Of a stretch of 64,000 nucleotides of DNA, positions 18,992 through 27,858 are shown piece by piece. The translations under genes and the position numbers were made by a program. The stretch is from an uncultured Psychroserpens sp. (GTDB lineage Bacteria > Bacteroidota > Bacteroidia > Flavobacteriales > Flavobacteriaceae). The stretch lies in NCBI GenBank assembly GCA_947488655.1, contig CANKZZ010000001.1, positions 248,001 through 312,000 of the forward strand. Reading direction: 5' to 3'. Position 1 is the first letter of the stretch, and every line of letters begins with the position of its first letter. The notes beneath the pieces were generated by a model, which ran no database searches, had not been told where the DNA came from, and saw only the letters and a list, made by a program, of their open reading frames with translations.

Positions 18992-18994
18992 TAT

Positions 18995-19034
18995 AAAAAT
19001 TAGAGGCTAAAAATTACAATTTTCAGCCTCTAAT
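18995..19034 (-). terminator. Terminator after the DUF1761 gene
   Basis: ATTAGAGGCT (18999-19008) pairs with AGCCTCTAAT (19025-19034), and the minus strand then runs into Ts. It separates the DUF1761 gene from the acetyltransferase gene. Confidence 0.8.
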
Positions 19035-19054
19035 TGTGTTAATTGTTTAAAAAA

Positions 19055-19534
19055 TTATGCAGTCCATCCAGAAATTATGCTTCCCATAATTGTTAAACAT
19101 ACAATCCAATAACCCGCATTTATAAAGATATATTTAAAGTTTTTACGCTCAAACAAGCCATTTATCCCAATTATTGGTAGCGCAAATAAAATTCCTGCCA
19201 TTGCTCCATGCAGTGCACCATGTCTAAATGTTCGCCACTTACCTTCAAACTCTTCCATAAAAGCTTGTGTTGTTGCGCCATCCAAATTACCTTCTGTAAG
19301 TCCATAAACTCCAAACTCGTGAATTACCAAAAAATTGGTAAAAAATGCTAGAAAGAACGATAATAGTAAGGAAACTCCAAAAATGATGGCCATATTGCCA
19401 CTTTTCATTTTGACTTCTGTCATTTCTGCTGCTCTCATCCAGGCTATTCCAAATACTTTTGGATTATACCAAATAAAACCCAAAACAATGGGTATTACTG
19501 TAGCAACTGCAATTGCTAAAAAATTAAATTCCAT
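19055..19534 (-). CDS. DUF1761 membrane protein
   Basis: The 159-residue protein has four hydrophobic segments (about 4-22, 50-70, 108-128 and 137-157). It shows the DUF1761 landmarks PIVLGFIWYNPKVFGIAWM near the start and WRTFRHGALHGAMAG in the middle. The function of the family is unknown. It forms a single-gene unit between two terminators. Confidence 0.85.
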   Translation of the reverse strand: MEFNFLAIAVATVIPIVLGFIWYNPKVFGIAWMRAAEMTEVKMKSGNMAIIFGVSLLLSFFLAFFTNFLVIHEFGVYGLTEGNLDGATTQAFMEEFEGKWRTFRHGALHGAMAGILFALPIIGINGLFERKNFKYIFINAGYWIVCLTIMGSIISGWTA

Positions 19535-19570
19535 GATAAATATTGATTATAGTTAGTGCCTCTAATGTAC

Positions 19571-19607
19571 AAAAAAACCTCTAAGGTATTCACATAGAGG
19601 TTTTTTT
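19571..19607 (-). terminator. Terminator after glnS
   Basis: AAAAAACCTCTA (19572-19583) and TAGAGGTTTTTT (19595-19606) form a perfect 12 bp stem, with a T-run on the minus strand, 19 bases beyond the glnS stop. Confidence 0.85.
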
Positions 19608-19625
19608 AGGTTTAATTGTATAGCA

Positions 19626-21626
19626 TTATAACGCTTTAGCTTCGGCTACTAAGAGTTGATTTTTGTCTTCTAAAGCTTTAGAAATAAAATCATTAATAGC
19701 ATCGTTTTTTTCTAATCCGTTGTTTAGCAAAACACCTAAACTTATCATAGTTATTATACGTGTTCCTGCTTTTTTTACTGAAGTTCCAAAGAGTGCTTCT
19801 ACGTCTTCATACGATACATTCTTTGCTAATTCTTGAATTTCGGCCTTTGCTTTTGCTCTTTGCTCATCCTTCATTCTATCATACTTTTTACCATATGATT
19901 TAATTTGTTCTATTACAGACCTATTATTTTGTTGTGCTGTTTTATTTTGTTGTTGTGCTGGTTGTGGCTTTTGCTTTGCCCAAGAATCGCGCAATCCAAC
20001 AATTTTATTAAATACTAAATGCTCTGGTTTAGAATCGTTATCTACATTAAAATAGCCTAAACGTTGAAATTGAAAACGATCACCAATTTTGGCATCTGCT
20101 AAACTAGGTTCTACAAAAGCTTCAATTACCTTAAGCGAATTAGGATTAATAAACTCCATAAAATCTTTGTCCTGATGACTATCTGGAGCTTCATCCATAA
20201 ATAATCTATCATATTCTCTAACCTCAGCTTTTAAAGCATGTTGTATAGATACCCAATGAAGAGTTCCTTTGATTTTCTTTTCGGTATCTGAGGTATAAGT
20301 ACAGTGAATTTCTTTAATAGTTCCTTGGGCATCCTTAATAACACTTTCGGCTTTGATAATATAAGCGTTTTTAAGACGTACCTCTCCTCCTAGTTTCAAT
20401 CTAAAAAATTGATCACTTGCTTGTTCTTTAAAATCGGCTTTTTCAATATAAATTTCTTTAGAAAAAGGCACTTTTCTAAAACCTGCACTATCATCTTCTT
20501 GATTGTTTTCGGCTTCTAACCACTCTACCTTATCATCTGGATAATTAGTAATAACCACTTTAACAGGATCTAAAACTGCCATTACTCTTGGAGCAGAATA
20601 ATTTAAATCCTCTCTAATACAAAATTCTAATAGAGAAACATCAATTACATTTTCTCGCTTTGCAACTCCAACTTTATCTATAAAAGTTTTAATTGCATTT
20701 GGAGTATAACCACGTCGCCTTAAACCAGAAATGGTAGGCATTCTAGGATCATCCCATCCAGATACTACTCCATCTTCTACCAATTTGAGCAACTTACGCT
20801 TACTCATAATTGTATAACTTAAGTTTAAACGCGCAAATTCTCGCTGTTTAGGTAACATTGGTAGCTCATTAGCTGCATAACCATATACATGCTCTTTAAA
20901 CCAATCGTAGAGCTCTCTATGAGGCTTAAATTCGAGCGAGCATAAACTATGTGATATTTGTTCTATATAATCACTTTCGCCATGCGTCCAATCATACATT
21001 GGGTAAATGCACCAATCGTCACCTGTTCTATGATGATGTTTTTTTAAAATACGATACATCAAAGGATCACGCATTAACATATTTGGATGTTGCATGTCAA
21101 TTTTAGCGCGCAAAATATGTGAACCTTCCTCAAACTCTCCTGCTTTCATTCTTCGGAAAAGGTCTAAATTCTCTTCTACACTTCTATTACGATATGGTCC
21201 ATCAACACCTGGTTGTGTTGGTGTACCTTTTTGCTCTGCCATAGCTACACTAGATTGAGAATCTACATAAGCCTTACCATCTTTGATAAGTTGTTCTGCC
21301 CAATCATAAAGTGTTTGAAAATAATCTGAAGAATAGAGCTCATTAGCCCATTCATAACCCAACCACTCTATATCTCTTTTGATAGCATCAACATATTCTT
21401 GCTCTTCTTTTGCAGGATTTGTATCATCAAAACGAAGGTTTACTGGTGCGTTGTATTTTTCACCTAAACCAAAACTAATGCCTATAGCCTTAGTGTGACC
21501 AATGTGTAAATAACCATTTGGTTCTGGCGGAAAACGAAAACGTAATTTATCTTTTGACAACCCGTTTTTTAAATCTTCCTCTATGATGTGCTCAATAAAA
21601 TTTAGCGATTTTGTTTCTTCAGACAT
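19626..21626 (-). CDS. glnS: Glutamine--tRNA ligase with C-terminal extension
   Basis: From the ATG at 21626 the protein has 666 residues; an upstream frame from 21647 adds seven unlikely ones. The HIGH motif is PPEPNGYLHIGHTKAI (about 34-49) and the KMSKS equivalent is TIMSKRKLLKLV (about 270-281). Residues to about 555 cover the standard catalytic and beta-barrel anticodon-binding domains. The last 100 or so, after a Gln-rich linker, form an additional helical domain ending ISKALEDKNQLLVAEAKAL. It charges tRNA-Gln. The role of the extension is not known to me. Confidence 0.96.
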   Translation of the reverse strand: MSEETKSLNFIEHIIEEDLKNGLSKDKLRFRFPPEPNGYLHIGHTKAIGISFGLGEKYNAPVNLRFDDTNPAKEEQEYVDAIKRDIEWLGYEWANELYSSDYFQTLYDWAEQLIKDGKAYVDSQSSVAMAEQKGTPTQPGVDGPYRNRSVEENLDLFRRMKAGEFEEGSHILRAKIDMQHPNMLMRDPLMYRILKKHHHRTGDDWCIYPMYDWTHGESDYIEQISHSLCSLEFKPHRELYDWFKEHVYGYAANELPMLPKQREFARLNLSYTIMSKRKLLKLVEDGVVSGWDDPRMPTISGLRRRGYTPNAIKTFIDKVGVAKRENVIDVSLLEFCIREDLNYSAPRVMAVLDPVKVVITNYPDDKVEWLEAENNQEDDSAGFRKVPFSKEIYIEKADFKEQASDQFFRLKLGGEVRLKNAYIIKAESVIKDAQGTIKEIHCTYTSDTEKKIKGTLHWVSIQHALKAEVREYDRLFMDEAPDSHQDKDFMEFINPNSLKVIEAFVEPSLADAKIGDRFQFQRLGYFNVDNDSKPEHLVFNKIVGLRDSWAKQKPQPAQQQNKTAQQNNRSVIEQIKSYGKKYDRMKDEQRAKAKAEIQELAKNVSYEDVEALFGTSVKKAGTRIITMISLGVLLNNGLEKNDAINDFISKALEDKNQLLVAEAKAL

Positions 21627-21802
21627 ATGTTTAAAAATAATAGGCAAAGTTATTAAATATTTGTGTCGAACGCATTCAATCTTTTTGAGTTTTAGAGAAA
21701 ATTAAAAGTTTTGTGATATTTAGATGCTATTTTTTACTTGCATAGTATCTCTACGAAATTGAAAAGTGGTTTTAAAATTGTGCAAAAGAATTTTTTAGCA
21801 AA

Positions 21803-21836
21803 TTGAAAAAGTTTAAATGCGTACGTCCTATATTTG
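21803..21836 (+). promoter_or_regulatory. Promoter of folB
   Basis: TATATTTG at 21829-21836 matches the -7 consensus, with TTG at 21803-21805 as a possible -33 element 23 bases upstream. The leader before the TTG start codon would be about ten bases. Confidence 0.45.
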
Positions 21837-21853
21837 TTTTAAAATAGAATGTT

Positions 21854-22216
21854 TTGGGAATAATAAAAGTTGAAAATATACGCGTTTTTGCACATCATGG
21901 TTGCTTAAAAGAAGAAACTAAAATTGGTAGTGATTATCGTGTAGATATAGAAATAAAAGCAGATCTTCAAAAATCATCAAAAACTGATGAATTGTACGAT
22001 ACTGTAGATTACGTTTTGCTTAATAAAATAGCAAAGGAAGAAATGCAAAAACCTTCTAAACTACTCGAAACAGTTGCTAAACGTATGTTAACACGAATTT
22101 TCTTAGAAGAAAAATTAGTAAAAAAAGCAACTGTAAGCGTTAGCAAACTTAATCCTCCAATTGGTGGTGATGTAGAAAGTGTAACGATTAAAATGACCGA
22201 AAGACGAAAAAAGTAA
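21854..22216 (+). CDS. folB: Dihydroneopterin aldolase
   Basis: The 120-residue protein matches FolB: VENIRVFAHHGCLKEETKIGSDYRVDI at the N-terminus and the C-terminal VSVSKLNPPIGGDVESVTIKM. FolB converts dihydroneopterin to hydroxymethyl-dihydropterin in folate synthesis. The start is a TTG: the only nearby ATG (21849) is in another frame and stops after four codons, and the conserved residues begin right after the TTG. The promoter box just upstream fits this start. No other folate gene is in the window. Confidence 0.9.
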   Translation: MGIIKVENIRVFAHHGCLKEETKIGSDYRVDIEIKADLQKSSKTDELYDTVDYVLLNKIAKEEMQKPSKLLETVAKRMLTRIFLEEKLVKKATVSVSKLNPPIGGDVESVTIKMTERRKK

Positions 22217-22225
22217 GGGTTTGTA

Positions 22226-22254
22226 TTGTTAAACGGTAATTTTTTATAAATTTG
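22226..22254 (+). promoter_or_regulatory. Promoter of tRNA-Cys
   Basis: TAAATTTG at 22247-22254 is a full -7 match, with TTG at 22226-22228 eighteen bases upstream. The tRNA begins 44 bases further on. Confidence 0.45.
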
Positions 22255-22297
22255 CTTTCTCGCTAGAAATAACGAGATACCTTTTAAAATTTAAAAA

Positions 22298-22368
22298 GGT
22301 GTCGTGGCCGAGTGGCTAGGCTTTGGTCTGCAACACCAACTACAGCGGTTCGAATCCGCTCGACACCT
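22298..22368 (+). tRNA. tRNA-Cys (GCA)
   Basis: A full cloverleaf is visible: acceptor stem GGTGTCG/CGACACC, an anticodon arm TTGGT-CTGCAAC-ACCAA giving anticodon GCA, and a T arm AGCGG-TTCGAAT-CCGCT. The CCA end is not encoded. A terminator follows. Confidence 0.95.
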
Positions 22369-22372
22369 CAAG

Positions 22373-22402
22373 AAACCTTCAACGAAAGTTGGAGGTTTTT
22401 TT
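22373..22402 (+). terminator. Terminator after tRNA-Cys
   Basis: AAACCTTCAAC (22373-22383) pairs with GTTGGAGGTTT (22388-22398), including one G-U pair, around a GAAA loop, and is followed by eight Ts. Confidence 0.85.
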
Positions 22403-22445
22403 TATAAAATTTTGATGATAGTTTCCTAATAACTTAGAAATTGAT

Positions 22446-22796
22446 TTAATTAAACCAAACTGCATAACGCTGTCTTCTTAACTCTAAAGCTAAGGTTTCT
22501 TCCATTTTAAGCGCTTCTGCCCTAGTTGCTATGGGATTGATATGATTGTACAAACTAGGCCTTAAATACGATCCATATTTTTCAACGATGTTTGCAGAAA
22601 TCTTATAACCTTTTTTATTGCGATGACCTGTTTTGTGTTGTAAAAAACGCTCCTTTGGTGTTTTACTAGTCATGCCAACATAGAGACATTCTAAAACACC
22701 ATTAAATTGCGGATTAGCTTCTCTAAACTTTCTGTTTTCTGTAAAAACTCTCTTAGATAATTCTACAACGTAGATGCGATATTCTGTCTTTGCCAT
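22446..22796 (-). CDS. GIY-YIG-like small protein
   Basis: The 116-residue protein resembles the GIY-YIG nuclease fold: an opening strand EYRIYVVEL, then LYVGMTSKTPKERFLQHKTG in the place of the second motif. The classical GIY is not intact (YRIYVVEL), and a Glu is present at about residue 95 (MEETLALELRR). It could be a small DNA-processing enzyme or a non-catalytic relative. It lies directly downstream of, and in the same direction as, the LysE-like gene, eleven bases apart, so the two may be co-transcribed. Confidence 0.6.
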   Translation of the reverse strand: MAKTEYRIYVVELSKRVFTENRKFREANPQFNGVLECLYVGMTSKTPKERFLQHKTGHRNKKGYKISANIVEKYGSYLRPSLYNHINPIATRAEALKMEETLALELRRQRYAVWFN

Positions 22797-22807
22797 CGTT
22801 AGTTGTT

Positions 22808-23482
22808 TTATAAACGATGTTCAATTTCCTCTTGAAGTCGTTCTTTTCCCTTCGGAAAAAAGCCTTGTACTAATAATAATATTCCGAAGCCTAAAATAGC
22901 AAGCGCAACAATTTTTTTGGTCTTAAAAATAAGTCTGGGAGTTAATTTGTTTCTTAAACGTTTGGCAGCTGCAATTTTTAATAAATCGGTTAAAAAATAA
23001 ACCGTTAACATAGTGGCTATAAAAACTTCTACTCCGTTTTCAGATTCTGTAATCGTACTACCAACAACAATAAATCCAAGCCATCCTATTAATACACCAA
23101 TGTTAATAAAATTGAGTAGAAACCCTTTTATAAAAAGCTTACCAAACGCATTTTTTTGAATCTCAACTTTATGATATTCCCTAACAATAGAGCGAAATGA
23201 TTTAGACGTTTTAACAAAAGAAATTAAACCATAGGTTACTAAAAGAATACCACCAAAAATGATAAAATTAGGATCATCCTTAATCTTATCAACCAGTTTA
23301 TTTGTGCTGTAAAATGCAAGAAGAATAAAAACTATATCTGCTAAAATTACACCAAAATCAAAAATTAGAGCACTTTTAAATCCTTTTGTAGCACTAGTCT
23401 CAAGCAGTACAAAAAATACTGGACCAATAGTAAACGCAAGGATTATTCCGAAAGGAATTGCTGCTAATATATCATCAAACAT
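22808..23482 (-). CDS. LysE family amino-acid exporter
   Basis: The 224-residue protein has about six hydrophobic segments and begins with IPFGIILAFTIGPVFFVLLETSATKGFKSALIFDFGVILAD, the typical LysE/RhtB opening. The family exports amino acids or related small molecules. The substrate cannot be inferred. The C-terminal 25 residues are charged and probably cytoplasmic. Two copies of the repeated CTTCGGAA motif lie within its coding sequence (22850 and 22882, in opposite orientations). Confidence 0.85.
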   Translation of the reverse strand: MFDDILAAIPFGIILAFTIGPVFFVLLETSATKGFKSALIFDFGVILADIVFILLAFYSTNKLVDKIKDDPNFIIFGGILLVTYGLISFVKTSKSFRSIVREYHKVEIQKNAFGKLFIKGFLLNFINIGVLIGWLGFIVVGSTITESENGVEVFIATMLTVYFLTDLLKIAAAKRLRNKLTPRLIFKTKKIVALAILGFGILLLVQGFFPKGKERLQEEIEHRL

Positions 23483-23551
23483 AGTAAAGAAAAAAGCTTT
23501 CCTACAAATCTAATAAAAAAGTCTCGTTCTTACTATGAGAAGTGTTATAGT

Positions 23552-24226
23552 TTAATTGGCACGTTTTATTCTACCTCCAAAAGTAGTTTTTTCTTTAACG
23601 TTTTGAGGATTACCATAGATAACAACATCACCACCAGCGGTTATTCTAGCATCTACGTTTTTAGTCGCATTAACATCTGCCTCACCTGCTGCTTGTATTT
23701 TTACGGTCGTATTTTTTGTTTCAAAAGCTTTACCTTCATAAATACCACCTGTATTAAGTGTAATATTTTGAGATACTGCTTTACCTCTGGTTTCTATGAT
23801 TCCGCCAGTGACAGCTCTTATCTCAACATTTTTAACGTCTAAACCAATTAATAAACGAGCACCTTCTTGAGATCTTAGTTCTATATTGTTTTGCTCAATA
23901 AGTTCATTTGCAGTAATAAAAGCGCCTTCATTACCATCAATAACATCTAGTGTGGTATAGTAAACCGAAACAAATGTTCGTTTACCATTAAAGCTCTTAT
24001 CGAGCTTCATTCTAATTTTTAAAGTTCCAGATTTATTAATGACCTCAACATCTTGAATATCATCGCCTGTAACTTCTACTCTAGCTTCATCAGATTTAAT
24101 TAAATTAACAACAATTAAGTCATACACCTTAACTTCATTAAAATCTCCCGATGTGACTTCTTTAGGGTTTTGCGCAGTTAATAATGAAGTAATAACAAGT
24201 AATGCGATTGTAAAATATGTTTTCAT
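23552..24226 (-). CDS. Head-GIN-domain secreted protein (DUF2807)
   Basis: The 224-residue protein has a signal peptide (MKTYFTIALLVITSLLTAQ) and then repeated short beta strands with the head-GIN landmark VTSGDFNEVKVYDLIVVNLI and later repeats such as VEVTGDDIQDVEVINKSGTL. The domain forms a beta-helix-like fold and is common in exported Bacteroidota proteins; its role is unclear. It is a single-gene unit. Confidence 0.85.
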   Translation of the reverse strand: MKTYFTIALLVITSLLTAQNPKEVTSGDFNEVKVYDLIVVNLIKSDEARVEVTGDDIQDVEVINKSGTLKIRMKLDKSFNGKRTFVSVYYTTLDVIDGNEGAFITANELIEQNNIELRSQEGARLLIGLDVKNVEIRAVTGGIIETRGKAVSQNITLNTGGIYEGKAFETKNTTVKIQAAGEADVNATKNVDARITAGGDVVIYGNPQNVKEKTTFGGRIKRAN

Positions 24227-24348
24227 CTTAAATGTGTTTTAGTGTATTTACGTATGTGTTTGTATTAAAGATGATAAACTTTGTTATTTGTTACACTTTA
24301 GATTTAAAAAAATAATAAGATACGTCTTAGTTTTTGACTTTATACGTA

Positions 24349-24645
24349 TTAAGACGCAGTAACCGCAGTACCTGTCACAGAAACGACAGCATAGTTACTA
24401 GCTAATAATTCAATTTCTACTTTAATACCAACAATGGCATTTGCACCCAATTTTTTGGCGTTATCAGTTAAACTAACAAATGCACGCTCTTTTGTGACAT
24501 CAATACTATCTTGAATTGCTTTATGGTATTTAGACATACTAAATCCCATAGATAGCTTTTCTTCATTAATGGCAACTCCAGTGACGATGCCTTTGTAGTC
24601 TGAAATTTTAAATCCTTCGATAGAATTTGTAGTGGTTAAAATCAT
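24349..24645 (-). CDS. YbjQ/UPF0145 family protein
   Basis: The 98-residue protein has the family pattern MILTTTNSIEGFKISDYKGIVTG at the start and ANAIVGIKVEIELL in the second half. YbjQ-like proteins form ring-like oligomers and were once called heavy-metal-binding; their function is still uncertain. The neighbouring gene rnr is probably unrelated, since a terminator-like hairpin lies between them. Confidence 0.85.
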   Translation of the reverse strand: MILTTTNSIEGFKISDYKGIVTGVAINEEKLSMGFSMSKYHKAIQDSIDVTKERAFVSLTDNAKKLGANAIVGIKVEIELLASNYAVVSVTGTAVTAS

Positions 24646-24674
24646 GTGTGTATTTTTTTTATAAGTCCCTTTTT

Positions 24675-24779
24675 CTTCGGAAATGTTACAAGCAAAAAAG
24701 AAGTGCTACTAAATTAAATATTCTCTTATGAATATCTAATGTAATAGCACAAAAATTATAATGTTTTATATTTCCGAAG
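24675..24779. repeat. Palindromic intergenic element bounded by CTTCGGAAAT/ATTTCCGAAG
   Basis: The ends carry CTTCGGAAAT and ATTTCCGAAG as an inverted pair. Inside, about 24703-24723 and 24730-24750 form a 21 bp stem with three mismatches (GTGCTA...TAGCAC). On the minus strand the inner hairpin is followed by T-rich sequence, so it may also terminate rnr. A similarly organised element lies at 46015-46142. Confidence 0.45.
24690..24752 (-). terminator. Likely rnr terminator hairpin
   Basis: The inner hairpin of the palindromic element (stem from 24703 to 24750) precedes TTCTTTTTTGC on the minus strand. It lies about 40 bases beyond the rnr stop. Confidence 0.5.
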
Positions 24780-24787
24780 TGAAGAAA

Positions 24788-27028
24788 TTATTCTTCTACA
24801 TGTTTACCAATTAAGGTAAAATCGAGATGTTTTTTCACTAAATCTGTGTTTTTAACTCTTACAACAACCTCATCACCAAGTTGATACATGGTTTTAGAGT
24901 TTTTACCAATAAGTGCATAATGATCTTCATCAAAGACGTAGTGATCGTCTTTCATATCACGAACGCTTACCATACCTTCACATTTATTCTCAATGATTTC
25001 TATGTAAATTCCCCAATCTGTAACACCCGAAATGACACCTACAAAATTCTCGTTTTTATGATCTTCCATAAAACGAATTTGCATGTATTTGATAGAATCT
25101 CTTTCGGCTTTTGTAGCAAGATTTTCCATGTTACTAGAGTGGTTACATTTGTCTTCATAAGCCTCTTCGCTTACCGATTTTCCACCATCTAAATAATGCT
25201 GTAATAAACGATGTGCCATCACATCTGGATATCGACGAATTGGCGATGTAAAGTGACTATAATAATCAAATGAAAGTCCATAATGACCAATATTATCTGT
25301 AGAATATTCTGCCTTACTCATTGTACGAATCGTTAAGGTATCTACTAGATTTTGTTCCTTTTTACCGTTAACCTCTTTTAATAAATTATTTAAAGAAGAA
25401 GACACACTTTTTCTGTCCTTAAAATTAAGTTTATAACCAAAGCGTCCAACTACATTTTGAAGTGCAGCTAATTTTTCATCATTAGGTTCATCATGAATAC
25501 GATACACGAACGTTTTCTTTTGTTTACCAACAAATTCACCAACTTTTCTATTAGCAAGTAACATAAACTCTTCAATAAGTTTATTGGCATCTTTACTTGT
25601 TTTAAAGTACACTCCTACAGGATTTGCTTCTTCGTCTAAATTGAATTTTACTTCAACCTTATCAAAAGAAATAGCACCTTGACTCATACGTTTACGACGC
25701 ATGATTTTTGCCAGCTCATCTAGTTTTAAAGTAGCTTGAGCAACTTCTTTTGAGGTTTGATATTCCTTGCCAGAAATAGCAACTTCTTTAGGTATGGTTG
25801 TGTCAATTTTATTAGGATTTTTTAGAACGTCATTTCCGTTCATTCCTTTATTATTCTCAATAATTGCTTGTGCTTCTTCATAAGCAAAACGCGTGTCTGA
25901 ATAGGTTACCGTTCTACCAAACCATTGGTCTTTAATTTCGGCTTTATCATTCATTTTAAACACAGCCGAAAAGGTATACTTCTCTTCATGCGGACGTAAT
26001 GAACAAGCTCCATTTGATAAAATTTCTGGAAGCATTGGTACGACTCTATCAACTAAATATACAGATGTTGCTCGCTCGTAAGCTTCATCATCTAAAATGG
26101 TACCTTCTTGCAAATAGTGAGAAACATCTGCAATGTGAATCCCTATTTCAAACAACCCATTATCTAAAACTTTAAATGATAAAGCATCATCAAAATCTTT
26201 GGCATCTTTAGGATCAATTGTAAAGGTTAAATCTTTTCGCATGTCGCGACGTTTAGCGATTTCTTCTTTAGTAATTGAGGTATCTATTTTATTTGCAAAC
26301 TCTTCTACTTCATGCGGAAATTCTAATGGTAAACCATATTCTGCTAATATCGCATGAATTTCGGTATTGTGTTCTCCTGGTTTTCCTAAAACTTTAAGGA
26401 CTTTACCAGAAGGAGAATCGGCTTTTTCTGGCCATTCCTCTAGAGATACTAATACTTTGTCACCATCTTGAGCTTTGTTAATCTTGTTAATAGGTACAAA
26501 AATATCGGTATGCATTTTATTACCATCTACAATAACGAAAGCAAAATTCTTTTTCTCGTGAATTTGAATAACACCAACATACTCGCTTTTAGCGCGTTTA
26601 ATGATGTTTGTGACTTCGCCTTCCAACTTACCACGTTTTCTACGTTTATATGCATAGAACTCAACCTCATCACCATGCAGTGCTTTGTTCATGTTATTTG
26701 AAGCAATGTAAACATCATCCTCAAAATCATCACTAATAATATAGCCAGCACCTCGAGATGCCATATCTACAATACCAATATGATACTCGGTATTAACTAT
26801 GGCCTTAAACTTACCACGTTCTAACTCTTCAATCTCTTGCTTTGCTTTGAGTTGTTGAAGTTTCTTTATAATTTGATTTCTACTACTAGCATCGTTAACA
26901 CCAATTTTAGCAGCAATTTGTTTGTAATTAAAAGTTTGGTTTCTATCTTTTTTTAAAATACTTAGAATTGTATTTGTTAGGTTGGAAATCTTGTTATTTG
27001 AAGGTTTCCTGTGTTTCTTTTTACTCAT
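24788..27028 (-). CDS. rnr: Ribonuclease R
   Basis: The 746-residue protein has an N-terminal helix-turn-helix, two cold-shock-like regions and the RNB catalytic domain with FTIDPKDAKDFDDALSF (residues about 268-284), whose aspartates bind the catalytic magnesium. The later TSPIRRYPDVMAHRLL segment is also typical. A C-terminal S1 domain begins near GVISGVTDWGIYIEI. RNase R degrades structured RNA from the 3' end and takes part in rRNA and mRNA turnover. Its start faces an 830 bp gene-free region shared with rpiB. Confidence 0.96.
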   Translation of the reverse strand: MSKKKHRKPSNNKISNLTNTILSILKKDRNQTFNYKQIAAKIGVNDASSRNQIIKKLQQLKAKQEIEELERGKFKAIVNTEYHIGIVDMASRGAGYIISDDFEDDVYIASNNMNKALHGDEVEFYAYKRRKRGKLEGEVTNIIKRAKSEYVGVIQIHEKKNFAFVIVDGNKMHTDIFVPINKINKAQDGDKVLVSLEEWPEKADSPSGKVLKVLGKPGEHNTEIHAILAEYGLPLEFPHEVEEFANKIDTSITKEEIAKRRDMRKDLTFTIDPKDAKDFDDALSFKVLDNGLFEIGIHIADVSHYLQEGTILDDEAYERATSVYLVDRVVPMLPEILSNGACSLRPHEEKYTFSAVFKMNDKAEIKDQWFGRTVTYSDTRFAYEEAQAIIENNKGMNGNDVLKNPNKIDTTIPKEVAISGKEYQTSKEVAQATLKLDELAKIMRRKRMSQGAISFDKVEVKFNLDEEANPVGVYFKTSKDANKLIEEFMLLANRKVGEFVGKQKKTFVYRIHDEPNDEKLAALQNVVGRFGYKLNFKDRKSVSSSLNNLLKEVNGKKEQNLVDTLTIRTMSKAEYSTDNIGHYGLSFDYYSHFTSPIRRYPDVMAHRLLQHYLDGGKSVSEEAYEDKCNHSSNMENLATKAERDSIKYMQIRFMEDHKNENFVGVISGVTDWGIYIEIIENKCEGMVSVRDMKDDHYVFDEDHYALIGKNSKTMYQLGDEVVVRVKNTDLVKKHLDFTLIGKHVEE

Positions 27029-27858
27029 TTAATTTGTAATCTTATATTTCCTAAAAGTGTTAGGAATTCTTTGTTATTCAACTTAATAATAGGAGGAGAG
27101 AAGCTATTAAGTTTATGCAAATCTACGGTTTAATTATTTAATAGTGTTTCTAGACCGTTAAATTAATGAAAAAGAGCTGTTAATTTAACAGCTATAATAA
27201 TCAATTTCACTTTTTTTTCTTCGGAAATTAAGACATACTATTTTTCTACGTGAGTAGCATAAATTAAAAACTAAATTTCAATTTACTAAATTTTGTAGTT
27301 ATCAACATATATATACATAACATCATTTTTCTTTTAAAATTTAAAAAATAAAATGGTGGTTATTATAGTATGTTAATAGTGACTATAACTTTATTAGCTT
27401 TTACTTTGATAAGTCACTTATCATAATTACTTAATATGTAGTTAACAATTACTTTACATTTAAACAGCTCATTTTTAATCGAATTAACAAAGCTATTAAC
27501 AGGTGTTAATAACCTATGTTGACAACTCAAACTTAATAAGTATTTCACTTTTTTGTGTTGGTATCTCATAATATGAATGCTAATAACTTCACAAAAAAAA
27601 GTGACTAACTTTTTAGGTTTTCAACTTTATGATTGTGATTGTAAAAATTAATGGATAATCCTAATAAAAGTTTTAAGTACTTAAAAGAAGATATGAACAA
27701 GTAATGAATACAAATAGCTATAGATGTTAACAGCTCATATTTCCGAAGTAAAAAATCTTAAATTCAAACTTATATATTATGAATAACTATGTGGTTTATC
27801 TTATGGTTTTATTATAAGCAATTATTAACTTTAGGGTTTTAAACAACATACATATATT
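27029..27858. other. 830 bp AT-rich gene-free region between rnr and rpiB; weak oriC candidate
   Basis: No open frame looks coding. The region holds a perfect palindrome (AGCTGTTA-ATT-TAACAGCT, 27175-27193), the palindrome GATAAGTCACTTATC (27408-27422) and repeated AGTGACTA (27378 and 27600). AACAGCTCAT is repeated at 27463 and 27729, with the shorter TTAACAGCT at 27186. DnaA-box-like TTATCAACA lies at 27299, and TTGTCAACA (reverse) at 27517-27525. None of the boxes is a perfect TTATCCACA. The outer parts carry the CTTCGGAA motif in convergent orientation (27219 and 27741). Origin function is inferred from AT richness, iterations and the nearby parS-like sites. Confidence 0.3.
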
